Positions 43,008 through 52,768 of a DNA stretch of 64,000 nt are shown here, one piece after another. The stretch lies in contig JAXMGX010000008.1 of NCBI GenBank assembly GCA_046347045.1, positions 62,001 to 126,000 of the forward strand, given 5' to 3'. This stretch comes from ZC4RG30 sp046347045 (GTDB lineage: Bacteria > Pseudomonadota > Gammaproteobacteria > Steroidobacterales > Steroidobacteraceae). Below the pieces are notes generated by a model. That model was given only the letters and a program-made list of their open reading frames with translations. It did not search any database and was not told the origin of the DNA. Each line of letters opens with the position of its first letter. Positions within the stretch are counted from its first letter, which is position 1. The translations under genes were made by a program, and so were the position numbers.

Positions 43008-43941
43008 GCGAGAAGTATCCCATACCCTGCGGGCGAGGCAGCCGCTGCCGCCGCGCGCCAAGGCATTGCAGCAGGCGCAGCGGCGTCTGCAGCGCGCGCG
43101 TCTCTACTACGGGCACGGCACGAGCGAGGCGCGCGATGACGCCGCCGCATTGCTGGCCCATGCGCTGAGGCTGCGCCGGCCGCTGGCAGCTCGCGATCTT
43201 GCAGGCGCCTGGAGTGCGGCCGCGGCCGCGCGTTTCGAAGCGCTGTTGCAGCGGCGCATCGGCGAGCGCATTCCCGCCGTCTATCTCACGCGTCGTTGCT
43301 GGTATGCCGGCATTCCGCTGTACGTGGACGAGCGCGTGCTGATCCCACGGTCGGCCATCGCTGAACTCGTCGAGAACCGGTTTGCGCCCTGGGTCGACCC
43401 GGAGGCGGTGCGGCACATTGCTGACCTGGGCACGGGTTCGGGCTGCATTGCGCTGGCCTGTGCGCTGGCGTTCCCCCGTGCGCGGGTGGATGCAGTGGAT
43501 ATCGACTCCGGCGCGCTGGCCGTGACCCGCATCAATCGCCAGGCGCTGGGCCTGACGCGGCGGGTGCGGGTGGTGAAATCGGACTTTTTCCGGGGTCTGG
43601 CGGGGCGTCGCTACGATATTATTGTCAGCAATCCGCCCTATGTGGGCACCGCCGAGTATGCGGGGCTGCCGCCGGAGTATGCGCACGAGCCGGAAGCGGC
43701 ACTGCGTTCGGGGCCGGATGGCATGCAGGCCGTGCGGGTGCTGTTGAAGAACGCGCGGCGCCACCTGACGCCGCGGGGAGTGCTGGTTGTCGAGGTGGGC
43801 AATACCGAAACGACCGTGCAGCGGGAATTCCCGCGGCTGCCCTTCCTGTGGCTGTCGTTCGAGCGCGGCGGTGGCGGGATCTTCCTGCTCACGGCGGAGC
43901 AGTTGCGGGCGGCGGATTTGGGCAAGAGGTCACGGGGCTAG
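43006..43941 (+). CDS. prmB: Ribosomal protein uL3 glutamine methyltransferase
   Basis: 311-residue SAM-dependent methyltransferase modifying a glutamine of ribosomal protein uL3. Motif I (DLGTGSGCIAL, about 140-150) and the glutamine-pocket motif NPPY (209-212, VSNPPYVGTAEY) are intact. The block LYYGHGT and RIPAVYLTRRCWYAGIPLYVDERVLIPRS distinguishes PrmB from the release-factor enzyme PrmC. The N-terminal length matches E. coli PrmB, supporting this ATG, though it leaves no Shine-Dalgarno. prmB-aroC-asd is a common order; its stop overlaps the aroC start by one base. Confidence 0.95.
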   Translation: MREVSHTLRARQPLPPRAKALQQAQRRLQRARLYYGHGTSEARDDAAALLAHALRLRRPLAARDLAGAWSAAAAARFEALLQRRIGERIPAVYLTRRCWYAGIPLYVDERVLIPRSAIAELVENRFAPWVDPEAVRHIADLGTGSGCIALACALAFPRARVDAVDIDSGALAVTRINRQALGLTRRVRVVKSDFFRGLAGRRYDIIVSNPPYVGTAEYAGLPPEYAHEPEAALRSGPDGMQAVRVLLKNARRHLTPRGVLVVEVGNTETTVQREFPRLPFLWLSFERGGGGIFLLTAEQLRAADLGKRSRG

Positions 43942-45026
43942 TGAGCGGCAACAGTTTCGGCAGGTCCTTCGTGGTGAGCACCTTTGGCGAGAGCCACGGG
44001 CCTGCGCTCGGCTGCGTGGTCGATGGCTGTCCGCCCGGCCTGCCGCTCACCGAGGCCGATCTGCAGGCTGATGTCGATCGGCGCCGCACCGGCACCTCGC
44101 AGTTCGTCAGCCAACGCAAGGAGGTCGATGCGGTGCGCATCCTCTCCGGCGTGTTCGAGGGCGTCACCACCGGCACGCCCATCGGGCTGCTGATCGAAAA
44201 CACCGATGCACGTTCGCGCGACTACGACAAGATCAAGGACCGCTTCCGGCCCGGCCACGCCGACTACACCTACCAGCAGAAATACGGGCTGCGCGACTAT
44301 CGCGGCGGCGGCCGGTCCTCTGCCCGCGAAACGGTGATGCGGGTGGCCGCCGGCGCCATCGCGCGCAAGTACCTGGCCACGCGCCTCAACGTCGCCATCA
44401 GTGGCTATGTCAGCCAGGTGGGCGAGCTCATCCTCGAGCCGCGCGATCCGGAAGAGGCCTATCGCAATCCTTTCTTCTGCCCCGATGCCTCGCGCCTGAA
44501 GGAGCTCGAGGACTACATCTGGAAGCTGCGCAGCGACGGTGATTCCGTGGGCGCCAAGGTCACGGTGGTGGCCAAGGGCGTGCCGGTGGGCCTGGGCGAA
44601 CCGGTGTTCGATCGCCTGGATGCGGATATCGCGCACGCAATGATGAGCATCAATGCCGTGAAAGCCGTCGAGATCGGTGACGGCGTGGCGGTCGTGGCGC
44701 AGCGGGGCAGTGTGCATCGCGACGAGCTGACGCCTGGCGGATTCGCCTCGAACCACGCAGGCGGCATCCTGGGCGGCATTTCCACCGGCCAGGACGTGCG
44801 AGTGCACGTGGCCTTCAAGCCCACCTCCAGCATCCAGGTGCCCGGCCGCACCATCGACGTGGCCGGCAATCCGGTCGACGTCATCACCACCGGGCGTCAC
44901 GACCCCTGCGTGGGACTGCGCGCCACGCCCATCGCCGAGGCGATGCTGGCACTGGCGCTGATGGATCATTACCTGCGCCATCGGGCGCAGAACGCCGATG
45001 TGAGAACATCGACACCCGTCATCTGA
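43941..45026 (+). CDS. aroC: Chorismate synthase
   Basis: 361-residue FMN-dependent enzyme, last step of the shikimate pathway. Family signatures: GRSFVVSTFGESHG, RPGHADYTYQQKYGLRDYRG, GGRSSARETVMRVAAGAIA and FASNHAGGILGGISTGQ. GTG start, reached by a one-base overlap with the prmB stop; the frame is open upstream but the homology begins here. Followed by asd after 37 bases. Confidence 0.97.
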   Translation: MSGNSFGRSFVVSTFGESHGPALGCVVDGCPPGLPLTEADLQADVDRRRTGTSQFVSQRKEVDAVRILSGVFEGVTTGTPIGLLIENTDARSRDYDKIKDRFRPGHADYTYQQKYGLRDYRGGGRSSARETVMRVAAGAIARKYLATRLNVAISGYVSQVGELILEPRDPEEAYRNPFFCPDASRLKELEDYIWKLRSDGDSVGAKVTVVAKGVPVGLGEPVFDRLDADIAHAMMSINAVKAVEIGDGVAVVAQRGSVHRDELTPGGFASNHAGGILGGISTGQDVRVHVAFKPTSSIQVPGRTIDVAGNPVDVITTGRHDPCVGLRATPIAEAMLALALMDHYLRHRAQNADVRTSTPVI

Positions 45027-45063
45027 ACGCGCCGGAAAAGGCGCCAATCACTAGAGGAAGGCA

Positions 45064-46086
<1,023 letters not shown>

Positions 46087-46124
46087 GTTAAGTTATATTG
46101 CCGAAGGTAGCTGCTAGGCGAGAA

Positions 46125-46161
46125 TTCGAATCCAAACGCATGTTTTATCAAGGGATTCGAA
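46125..46161 (+). repeat. Inverted repeat in the asd-fimV gap
   Basis: Perfect 9-base inverted repeat, TTCGAATCC and GGATTCGAA, with a 19-base AT-rich loop. It lies at the upstream edge of the duplicated fimV initiation region and its right arm forms part of the first repeat copy. There is no T tract on the fimV side. The left arm resembles a tRNA T-loop, but no tRNA can be folded from the flanks. It could be a weak attenuator, a protein-binding site or a processing site. Confidence 0.4.
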
Positions 46162-46244
46162 ACTTTGCGCCTCGTCTCTCGGGGAGTCCTGATGAGTGTA
46201 GGGAATCAAGAGTTTGCACCTCGTCTCTCGGGGGGGGCCTGATG
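46152..46244 (+). repeat. Tandem imperfect duplication of a translation-start region
   Basis: Two copies of about 43 bases, 46152-46194 and 46201-46244, share GTTTGC/CTTTGC, CCTCGTCTCTCGGGG and CCTGATG and differ at about seven positions plus one indel. Each ends in a Shine-Dalgarno-like G-rich run followed by CCTGATG, so each carries an ATG. The second ATG is the fimV start; the first opens a 16-codon frame. The second copy has a run of eight G (46230-46237). Confidence 0.85.
46192..46242 (+). CDS. Possible 16-residue leader peptide upstream of fimV
   Basis: MSVGNQEFAPRLSGGA, opened by an ATG with GGGGAG five bases upstream and ended by a TGA that overlaps the fimV ATG (TGATG). Spacing and overlap fit a translationally coupled leader. 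No database family is recognised and no attenuation structure is evident. It could be chance, since it is short and arises from a duplicated start region. With one extra G in the G8 tract the frame would run directly into fimV. Confidence 0.35.
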   Translation: MSVGNQEFAPRLSGGA

Positions 46245-49025
46245 CGCCTTAAGGTCTTAGGCACGGCAGCCTCGCTGCTGGCGACGGTTCCTGGCGTTTC
46301 ACTGGCACTGGGGTTGGGCGACATCCAGCTCAAGTCCACGCTGAACGCACCGCTCAACGCTGAGATAGAGCTGATAGCCACTCCCGAGGAGCTGGCGAGC
46401 CTGCGCACGCAGATTGCCTCGCGCGACTCCTTCAGCCGTTACGGCCTCGACTATCCGGCCTTTCTTTCGGGCATCACGGTCAAGCCCGTGCGCCTGGCCG
46501 ATGGCCGCACCGTGGTGCAGCTCACCTCGACGCAGCCCATGACCGAACCGTTTGCCACGCTGCTGGTGGAAGCCACCTGGGCACGCGGCCGCAACCTGCG
46601 TGAATACACCGTGCTGTTCGACCCGCCGGTGTTCGCGCCGCAGAACACGCCCGCGGCTCCGGTGGCGGCAGCCACCACCGGTGGCGGCGATCGCAGTGGA
46701 ACCATCGCGCGGCCGGCGGCCGCGCCCGCTGCCGCAGCGCCTGCGCCTGCTCCTGCACCGGCTTCCGTGGCAGCGCCGACCGGCGCCCCGGCGACCTACA
46801 ACGTCCGTGGCGGAGATTCGCTGTCGGCCATCGCCCAGCGCCAGTACGGCGCCGGTCAGGTTGACCGCGGCATGATCGCGATCTATCGCGCCAATCCCGA
46901 AGCCTTCGAAGGCAACATCAACAGGCTGCGCGCCGGCAGCGTGCTGCGTATGCCCGATCAGTCCGCCGTCTCGGCTGTCGAGTCCGGCGCTGCGGCCAGC
47001 GAAGTGCGTCGCCAGGCCGCGGCTTGGACCGGTGGCGCCCGGAGTGGCAGCTCCGCCGAGGCCCGCCTGCGGCTGGTCCCGCCCGGCAGTACAGGGGCCG
47101 GTGGCAATGGTGCCGATACGCAGGCCCTGCGCGACCGTGTGACCCAGCTCGAATCCGAACTGGCCGAATCCCGTCGCCTGCTCGAACTGCGCAACGCCGA
47201 ACTCGCGCGGCTGCAGTCCAGCGTTCGTCCGGGGCAGGCGGCGCCTGCGCCGGTCACCCCACCCGCTCCCGCGACTGAAGAACCCGCGGCGGCGCAAACG
47301 CCCGCCGAGCCGGCGCCTCGGGCTGCCGAGCCTGCCGCCACAGAGCCCGCGGCGACCCAGCCCAAGCCGACCCCTCCGGCGCCCAAGCCGGTGGTCAAGC
47401 CTGCTGCACAGCCCGGGCCCGCAGCACCCTCGCTGCTCGATCGGCTGAAGGACTTCTGGTTCATCCCCGTGGGCCTGCTGGCACTGCTGGCTGGTGGTGC
47501 TGCGCTCATGGCACGCCGTCGCCGCGAAGCCAGCGCGGATTCGCTGGCACCTTTCGCCGTCGGCGCCGGCACGCAGGCGCGCGACAGCAGCTCCGACACT
47601 TTCCCGCTGCGCAAGGCCGTGCTCGAGCGCGACGATCCGAGCATCGTCGTCGAGGAGTCCGGCACGCACGAGCGGCCGGTGTTCCCGAAGAAGGACACGC
47701 GCACCGTCGACCTGGACGAGGGCACGGCCAGCATGATCGCGCCGGCGCTCGATGCCACCGCGGCGCTGGAGCAGGGCGATCCGCTGGCCGAGGCGGATTT
47801 CCACATGGCCTATGGTCTGTACGACCAGGCGGCCGATCTGGTGAAGCTCGCCATCCAGCGCGAACCGGCGCGCCGCGACCTGAAGCTGAAGCTGCTGGAA
47901 GTCTTCTTCGTCTGGGGCAACAAGGACCAGTTCCTGCAGACCGCCCGCGACCTTGCCGACACCCGCGACCAGTCCCAGCCTGGCGAGTGGGAGAAGGTCG
48001 TCATCATGGGCAAGCAGCTCGCGCCCGAGGACGCACTGTTCAACCAGTCGTTCAGCGGCGTGGGCCCTGCGGTGGACCTGAACCTGGAAGGCGGCCAGAA
48101 CCTGATCGACTTCGACCTGCATGGCGAGCCGGCCGTATCGCTGACCGGCGATGGCGGTGTCGACATGGACCTGGGTTCGACGCTGCCGGGCAACAAGATC
48201 GCGCCCAACCTCGACGCCGGTCTCGACTTCCTGCTCGACGATCCGTCGCGCGGCGATGACCTCGCGCGCACCGCCACCACGCGCCAGATGGTGCAGCCGG
48301 GCTTCGATGGCGATGTCGGCACGCAGAAGATGCCGCTCGAGCCCACGGTGGAACAGCCGGCGCTCGAATCCCAGGCCACGCTCCACGGCAAGCTGGAAGC
48401 CCATGCGAATTTCGCCGGCACCGACCAGACCGCGGAGCTCGCGCTCGATGATCTGGGCCTCGACCTGGGCAACCTCGATTCCACCAACGACACCATGCTC
48501 GATGACTCGCGCCTGACGCAGGCCCTGTCGAGCCCGGACGCACCCACGCTGGTGGCCGGACTGGACGAGACCTCGCGCCGCATCATCGGCGACAGCGATG
48601 CCAACCAGCCCACGGAGCTGTTGCCGCTGGGTGACTTCAACATCGAAGGCGACAGCGGCGAGACCTCGCGCGTCGCGGCGCTGGATTTCGAGCTGGATGC
48701 CGATGCCGAAACCGGCAAGCGCGCCGCCATGTCCGAAACCGACTTCAACCTCGACCTGGACGTGGGCAGCGCCGAGCAGCTCGCGGACGGCGAGTACCAG
48801 CGCACGCAGCGCATCGAGCCCGCGCAGGTGGCGGGCGGCGATGCCACCGAGGAACTCGAGCCGGTGACCATGAGCGAAGTGGGCACCAAGCTGGATCTGG
48901 CCCGCGCCTACATGGACATGGGCGATCCGGATGGCGCACGCAGCATCCTCACCGAAGTGTTGCAGGAAGGCTCCAACAGCCAGAAGCAGGAAGCCCAGCG
49001 CCTCATCGACTCCATTCCGGGCTGA
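46242..49025 (+). CDS. fimV: FimV/HubP-type polar hub protein
   Basis: 927 residues. A signal peptide (LGTAASLLATVPGVSLALG) leads to the periplasmic FimV N-terminal domain (GDIQLKSTLNAPLNAEIELI), a Pro/Ala-rich linker and a LysM peptidoglycan-binding domain (about 186-232, YNVRGGDSLSAIAQRQY). A coiled coil (about 285-325) is followed by another Ala/Pro linker and one membrane segment (about 405-428, WFIPVGLLALLAGGAALM). The acidic cytoplasmic part ends in a TPR-like FimV C-terminal domain (KLDLARAYMDMGDPDGARSIL). FimV/HubP marks cell poles and controls type IV pili, chemotaxis and chromosome partition factors. It lies in the conserved asd-fimV-truA order. The ATG is preceded by a G8 tract instead of a typical Shine-Dalgarno sequence. 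Confidence 0.93.
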   Translation: MRLKVLGTAASLLATVPGVSLALGLGDIQLKSTLNAPLNAEIELIATPEELASLRTQIASRDSFSRYGLDYPAFLSGITVKPVRLADGRTVVQLTSTQPMTEPFATLLVEATWARGRNLREYTVLFDPPVFAPQNTPAAPVAAATTGGGDRSGTIARPAAAPAAAAPAPAPAPASVAAPTGAPATYNVRGGDSLSAIAQRQYGAGQVDRGMIAIYRANPEAFEGNINRLRAGSVLRMPDQSAVSAVESGAAASEVRRQAAAWTGGARSGSSAEARLRLVPPGSTGAGGNGADTQALRDRVTQLESELAESRRLLELRNAELARLQSSVRPGQAAPAPVTPPAPATEEPAAAQTPAEPAPRAAEPAATEPAATQPKPTPPAPKPVVKPAAQPGPAAPSLLDRLKDFWFIPVGLLALLAGGAALMARRRREASADSLAPFAVGAGTQARDSSSDTFPLRKAVLERDDPSIVVEESGTHERPVFPKKDTRTVDLDEGTASMIAPALDATAALEQGDPLAEADFHMAYGLYDQAADLVKLAIQREPARRDLKLKLLEVFFVWGNKDQFLQTARDLADTRDQSQPGEWEKVVIMGKQLAPEDALFNQSFSGVGPAVDLNLEGGQNLIDFDLHGEPAVSLTGDGGVDMDLGSTLPGNKIAPNLDAGLDFLLDDPSRGDDLARTATTRQMVQPGFDGDVGTQKMPLEPTVEQPALESQATLHGKLEAHANFAGTDQTAELALDDLGLDLGNLDSTNDTMLDDSRLTQALSSPDAPTLVAGLDETSRRIIGDSDANQPTELLPLGDFNIEGDSGETSRVAALDFELDADAETGKRAAMSETDFNLDLDVGSAEQLADGEYQRTQRIEPAQVAGGDATEELEPVTMSEVGTKLDLARAYMDMGDPDGARSILTEVLQEGSNSQKQEAQRLIDSIPG

Positions 49026-49045
49026 CCGCAGGCGGCAATCCCTCG

Positions 49046-49870
49046 ATGACGCGCTTCGCCGTCGGACTGGAATACGACGGCAGTGGATTCTCCGGCTGGC
49101 AGCAGCAGGAGCATGCCCCCAGTGTGCAGCGCGAGGTCACCGCGGCGCTGAGCCGCGTGCTGGACCACCCCGTCGAGATCACGGCAGCCGGCCGCACCGA
49201 TGCCGGCGTGCATGCGCGCGGGCAGGTGGCGCACTTCGATACTCCCGCGCAGCGCAGTGAGCGCGCGCTGGTGCTGGGCGCGAACACGCTGATGGGCGCC
49301 GGCGTTGCGCTGCGCTGGGCCCGCGCGGTGGCCGATCATTTTCATGCGCGCTACTCGGCCACGGCGCGCACCTACCGCTACTGCATTCTCAATCGCTCGG
49401 CCCGCAGCGCGCTGACGGCGGGCCGCGTGGCCTTCGTGCACAGGCCGCTGGATGCAGCGCTGATGCAGGCGGCCGCGCAGCATCTGGTGGGTACCCACGA
49501 TTTCAGCGCGCTGCGCGCGGCCGAGTGCCAGGCGAAATCGCCGGTGCGCGACCTGTCGCAGCTGCGCGTGCAGCGGATCGGCGATTTCGTGTTGCTGGAA
49601 GTCACCGCCAACGCCTTCCTGCATCACATGGTGCGCAACATCGCAGGCCTGCTGCTGCATATCGGGCAGGGCGAAGCGGATCCAGGCTATGCCGCCGAGG
49701 TGTTGGCTGGCCGCGACCGCCGTCGGGCTCCCGCCACGGCGCCGGCCGCCGGCCTGTACCTGTGGCGTGCCCATTACCCGGCAGTGTTCGGCCTGCCGGA
49801 CGATTCCGATATCATGCGCTGCCTGTCGGGATGTCCGGCGGACCTGATGGATACTTGGGGCGCACAATAA
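49046..49870 (+). CDS. truA: tRNA pseudouridine(38-40) synthase
   Basis: 274-residue enzyme isomerising uridines 38-40 of the tRNA anticodon arm. The catalytic aspartate is Asp52 in GRTDAGVHARGQVAHF; YRYCILNRSARSAL, VGTHDFSALRAAECQAKSPVR and AFLHHMVRNIAG are family blocks. The C-terminus is slightly extended. It ends TAATG with accD (one-base overlap); trpF, which often stands between them, is missing. Confidence 0.96.
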   Translation: MTRFAVGLEYDGSGFSGWQQQEHAPSVQREVTAALSRVLDHPVEITAAGRTDAGVHARGQVAHFDTPAQRSERALVLGANTLMGAGVALRWARAVADHFHARYSATARTYRYCILNRSARSALTAGRVAFVHRPLDAALMQAAAQHLVGTHDFSALRAAECQAKSPVRDLSQLRVQRIGDFVLLEVTANAFLHHMVRNIAGLLLHIGQGEADPGYAAEVLAGRDRRRAPATAPAAGLYLWRAHYPAVFGLPDDSDIMRCLSGCPADLMDTWGAQ

Positions 49871-50748
49871 TGTCCTGGTTTGAAAAGATCGTTCCCTCGC
49901 GCATAAAAACCGAAAAGCGCGTGCGCTCGGTACCCGAGGGCTTGTGGATCAAGTGCCCCGCCTGCGACGCGGTGCTGTACCGCGCCGAACTCGAACGCAA
50001 CCTGCAGGTGTGCCCCAAGTGCAGTCACCACATGCGCATGCATGCCCGCGCGCGGCTCGATCGCTTTCTGGATCCGGGCTCCATGGAGGAGATCGGCGCC
50101 AATGTGCTGCCCGAGGACCCGCTGCGCTTCAAGGACAGCAAGCGCTACAAGGACCGCCTGGCGGCGGCCCAGAAATCCACGGGCGAGAAGGACGCGCTGA
50201 TCGCCATGGCCGGCCGGCTGCACGGCGAGAAGGTCGTCGCCTGCGCCTTCGAGTTCGGCTTCCTCGGCGGTTCGATGGGCTCGGTGGTGGGTGAGCGCTT
50301 TCACCGCGCCGTGCTGAGCTGCCTCGCCGACAAGGCGCCACTGGTGTGCTTCTCGGCCACCGGCGGCGCGCGCATGCAGGAGGCGCTGCTGTCGCTGATG
50401 CAGATGGCCAAGACCAGTTCCGCGCTGGCCAGGCTTGCGGCCGCCGGACTGCCCTATGTTTCGGTGCTCACCGATCCCACCACCGGTGGCGTGTCGGCCA
50501 GCCTTGCCATGCTGGGTGACATCAACATCGGCGAGCCGCGCGCGCTGATCGGCTTCGCGGGTCCGCGCGTGATCGCGCAGACCGTGCGCGAGACTTTGCC
50601 CGAGGGTTTCCAGCGCAGCGAGTTCCTGCTGGAGAAGGGCGCCATCGACCTCATCATGGATCGGCGCGACCAGCGCGATCACATCGCGCGACTGCTGCGC
50701 CAGTTGATGAAGCAGCCGGCGCTCGATCTGACCGCCGCGCCGGCCTGA
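49870..50748 (+). CDS. accD: Acetyl-CoA carboxylase carboxyltransferase beta subunit
   Basis: 292-residue subunit that with AccA transfers the carboxyl group from biotin to acetyl-CoA, first step of fatty acid synthesis. The N-terminal zinc ribbon has Cys29, Cys32, Cys48 and Cys51; ATGGARMQEALLSLMQMAKT and TDPTTGGVSASLAMLGD form the acyl-CoA site. The start overlaps the truA stop by one base. folC follows 12 bases later, the common accD-folC pair. Confidence 0.97.
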   Translation: MSWFEKIVPSRIKTEKRVRSVPEGLWIKCPACDAVLYRAELERNLQVCPKCSHHMRMHARARLDRFLDPGSMEEIGANVLPEDPLRFKDSKRYKDRLAAAQKSTGEKDALIAMAGRLHGEKVVACAFEFGFLGGSMGSVVGERFHRAVLSCLADKAPLVCFSATGGARMQEALLSLMQMAKTSSALARLAAAGLPYVSVLTDPTTGGVSASLAMLGDINIGEPRALIGFAGPRVIAQTVRETLPEGFQRSEFLLEKGAIDLIMDRRDQRDHIARLLRQLMKQPALDLTAAPA

Positions 50749-50760
50749 CGGGTTTCGCTG

Positions 50761-52020
50761 GTGAACACGCGCCGCAGCCTCGACGACTGGCTGCGCCTGC
50801 AGGAAACCGTGCACGGCCAGGGCATCGACCTGGGCCTGACGCGCGTCCGCAGCGTGGCGGAGCGTCTGCGACTGCTGCCTTACCCCCTGCGAACGCTGAT
50901 CGTGGCGGGCACCAATGGCAAGGGGTCCACCGTGGCCTGTCTGGCGGCGCTGCTGCGGGCGCATGGGCACAGGGCCGGTGCATTCTCCTCGCCACATCTG
51001 CTGCGTTATCACGAGCGCATCCGGCTGGATGGCGCCGATGCCACCGACGGGCAACTCATCGCCGCCTTCGAGGCCATCGAGGCTGCGCGCGGCGACACCA
51101 CGCTGACCTTCTTCGAGTACAACGCGCTGGCCGCGATGTGGATATTCCGCGAGCGGCGCATGCAATTCGCCGTGCTCGAGGTAGGCCTCGGCGGCAGACT
51201 GGATGCCGTGAACATCGTGGATGCCGAAGCCGCGATCGTCTGCTCCATCGGTCTGGATCATGCGGACTGGCTGGGCACCGATGTCGAGCAGATCGGGCGC
51301 GAGAAGACAGGCGTGTTCCGCGCTGGAGGCCTGGCCGTGATCGCCGATCCGCAGATGACGCCCAGCGTCGCCGCAGAGGCCGCGCGCATCGGTGCTCGCG
51401 CGCTGCGCGCCGGCACCGATTACACCTGGCGCGTGGACGAGCCGGGTGGGCGATGGAGCTTCGACGGCGCGCAGCGCTTCGACGGCCTGGCGCGGCCAGG
51501 GCTCGCCGGATCGCGGCAATACGCCAATGCGGCCGCGGCTCTCGCCGCGCTGTCGGGCATGGGCATTGCGCTGAATGCAGATGCCATCGACCACGCACTG
51601 GCGTCGCTGTCGCTGCCAGGGCGGTTCCAGGTGGTGCCCGGTCCGGTGGAGTGGATTCTCGACGTGGCGCACAACGAACCCGCCGCGCAGGTGCTGGCAG
51701 AGAACCTGCGCCAGCGTCGCTGCGAAGGGCGCACGTTGCTCGTCACCGGCATCCTCGGTGACAAGGACATCGCCGCCATCGCACCGGTGCTCGCGGGCGT
51801 GGCGGATTGCGTCTTCCTGTGCGGCATCGCCGCGCCGCGGGGACTCACCGCCGCGCAACTGGCTGCGCGCGCGCCGCAGTTCGCCACCGCAACCCAGTGC
51901 GAGGACATCGCTGCCGGCATGCAGGCCGCCGCCGCGCAGTCCCGGGCCGGCGATCGCATCGTCGTCTGCGGATCTTTCCTCGCCGTGGCACCGGCGCTGG
52001 AGCGGCTCGGCCTATACTGA
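50761..52020 (+). CDS. folC: Dihydrofolate synthase/folylpolyglutamate synthase
   Basis: 419-residue Mur-ligase-like enzyme adding glutamate to dihydropteroate and to tetrahydrofolate. P-loop GTNGKGSTVACLAALL, SPHLLRYHERIRLDG, EVGLGGRLDAVNIVDA and the C-terminal domain (DVAHNEPAAQVLAENL) are present. GTG start; GGGTTTC lies before it without a strong Shine-Dalgarno. Couples with the folate users glyA and folD. Confidence 0.95.
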   Translation: MNTRRSLDDWLRLQETVHGQGIDLGLTRVRSVAERLRLLPYPLRTLIVAGTNGKGSTVACLAALLRAHGHRAGAFSSPHLLRYHERIRLDGADATDGQLIAAFEAIEAARGDTTLTFFEYNALAAMWIFRERRMQFAVLEVGLGGRLDAVNIVDAEAAIVCSIGLDHADWLGTDVEQIGREKTGVFRAGGLAVIADPQMTPSVAAEAARIGARALRAGTDYTWRVDEPGGRWSFDGAQRFDGLARPGLAGSRQYANAAAALAALSGMGIALNADAIDHALASLSLPGRFQVVPGPVEWILDVAHNEPAAQVLAENLRQRRCEGRTLLVTGILGDKDIAAIAPVLAGVADCVFLCGIAAPRGLTAAQLAARAPQFATATQCEDIAAGMQAAAAQSRAGDRIVVCGSFLAVAPALERLGLY

Positions 52021-52024
52021 CGCC

Positions 52025-52705
52025 GTGGAAAGTCCCCTCAAGGAGCGCCTGACCGGCGCGCTGATCGTCGTCGCGGTGCTCGTCATCGTGGTACCCGAGA
52101 TGCTCTCGGGTCCGGAGAAGTCATCCTCGGCCTCGAAGCAAGGTGCCGGTGCCGGACCGCCGGTGCGCACTTACAGCTTGGAGCTCGGCTCGAATGCCGC
52201 TCCACGTTCCGAAAACCAGTCGGCGCTGACGCCGCAGAGCAGCGAACCGGCAGCGGCGCCGCCCGCGCCCGTGTCTTCGCCTGCGCCTGCCGCAGCACCG
52301 CCGGGCGAGACCGCGTCGCCGCCTGCATCGTCTCCGGCGGCCGCATCTGTTGCCGAGCCCGTACCGGCACCCAAGCCCGCTCCTGCGCCGCCCGTCGCGG
52401 CCGGCAAGCCTGCGGCAGATGTCAAACCCGCGGCGCCGGCGCCCGCCGCAGCATCCGAACCTGCCGCCAGCGCCAAGGGGCAGTGGTGGACGCAGCTTGG
52501 CAGCTTTTCCTCGCGCGACAATGCCGAGCGCCTGGCGCGTGATCTGCGCGGCAAGGGCTATTCAGTCAACGTGGCGCGACTGAAGGTGGGCAACAAGGAA
52601 CTGTATCGCGTCCGCTCCGGCCCGGTGGCGAACCGCGAGGCGGCCGTGGCGCTGCAGTCCCGCCTTGCGGCCGCAGGTCACAAGTCGTCGCTGGTACCGC
52701 CTTAA
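52025..52705 (+). CDS. dedD: SPOR-domain inner-membrane protein, DedD-like
   Basis: 226 residues from a GTG four bases after folC. A short cytoplasmic start (ESPLKERLTGALIVV) leads into one membrane segment (ALIVVAVLVIVVPEML), a long Ala/Pro-rich periplasmic linker (about 60-150) and a C-terminal SPOR domain (WWTQLGSFSSRDNAERLARDL onward) that binds denuded septal peptidoglycan. DedD helps cell constriction. Position folC-dedD-cvpA-purF matches the classic order. Only length and linker differ between species. Confidence 0.92.
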   Translation: MESPLKERLTGALIVVAVLVIVVPEMLSGPEKSSSASKQGAGAGPPVRTYSLELGSNAAPRSENQSALTPQSSEPAAAPPAPVSSPAPAAAPPGETASPPASSPAAASVAEPVPAPKPAPAPPVAAGKPAADVKPAAPAPAAASEPAASAKGQWWTQLGSFSSRDNAERLARDLRGKGYSVNVARLKVGNKELYRVRSGPVANREAAVALQSRLAAAGHKSSLVPP

Positions 52706-52768
52706 GCCTTGTCTGCAAGTGTAGAATGGCGGTTTGCCACAGGCTTCGCCGGTACGTACTGATCCGCC

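Noticed and set aside
45028..45045. GCGCC...GGCGC inverted repeat between aroC and asd
   Set aside because: Only five pairs, no T tract, and common by chance at this GC content.
46120..46140. TTCGAATCC resembling a tRNA T-arm in the asd-fimV gap
   Set aside because: No flanking stems, anticodon arm or acceptor stem can be formed around it.
47230..47420. Repeated Pro/Ala codons in fimV and in the SPOR gene, considered as DNA repeats
   Set aside because: They are low-complexity linkers of the encoded proteins, without regular spacing or conserved repeat units.
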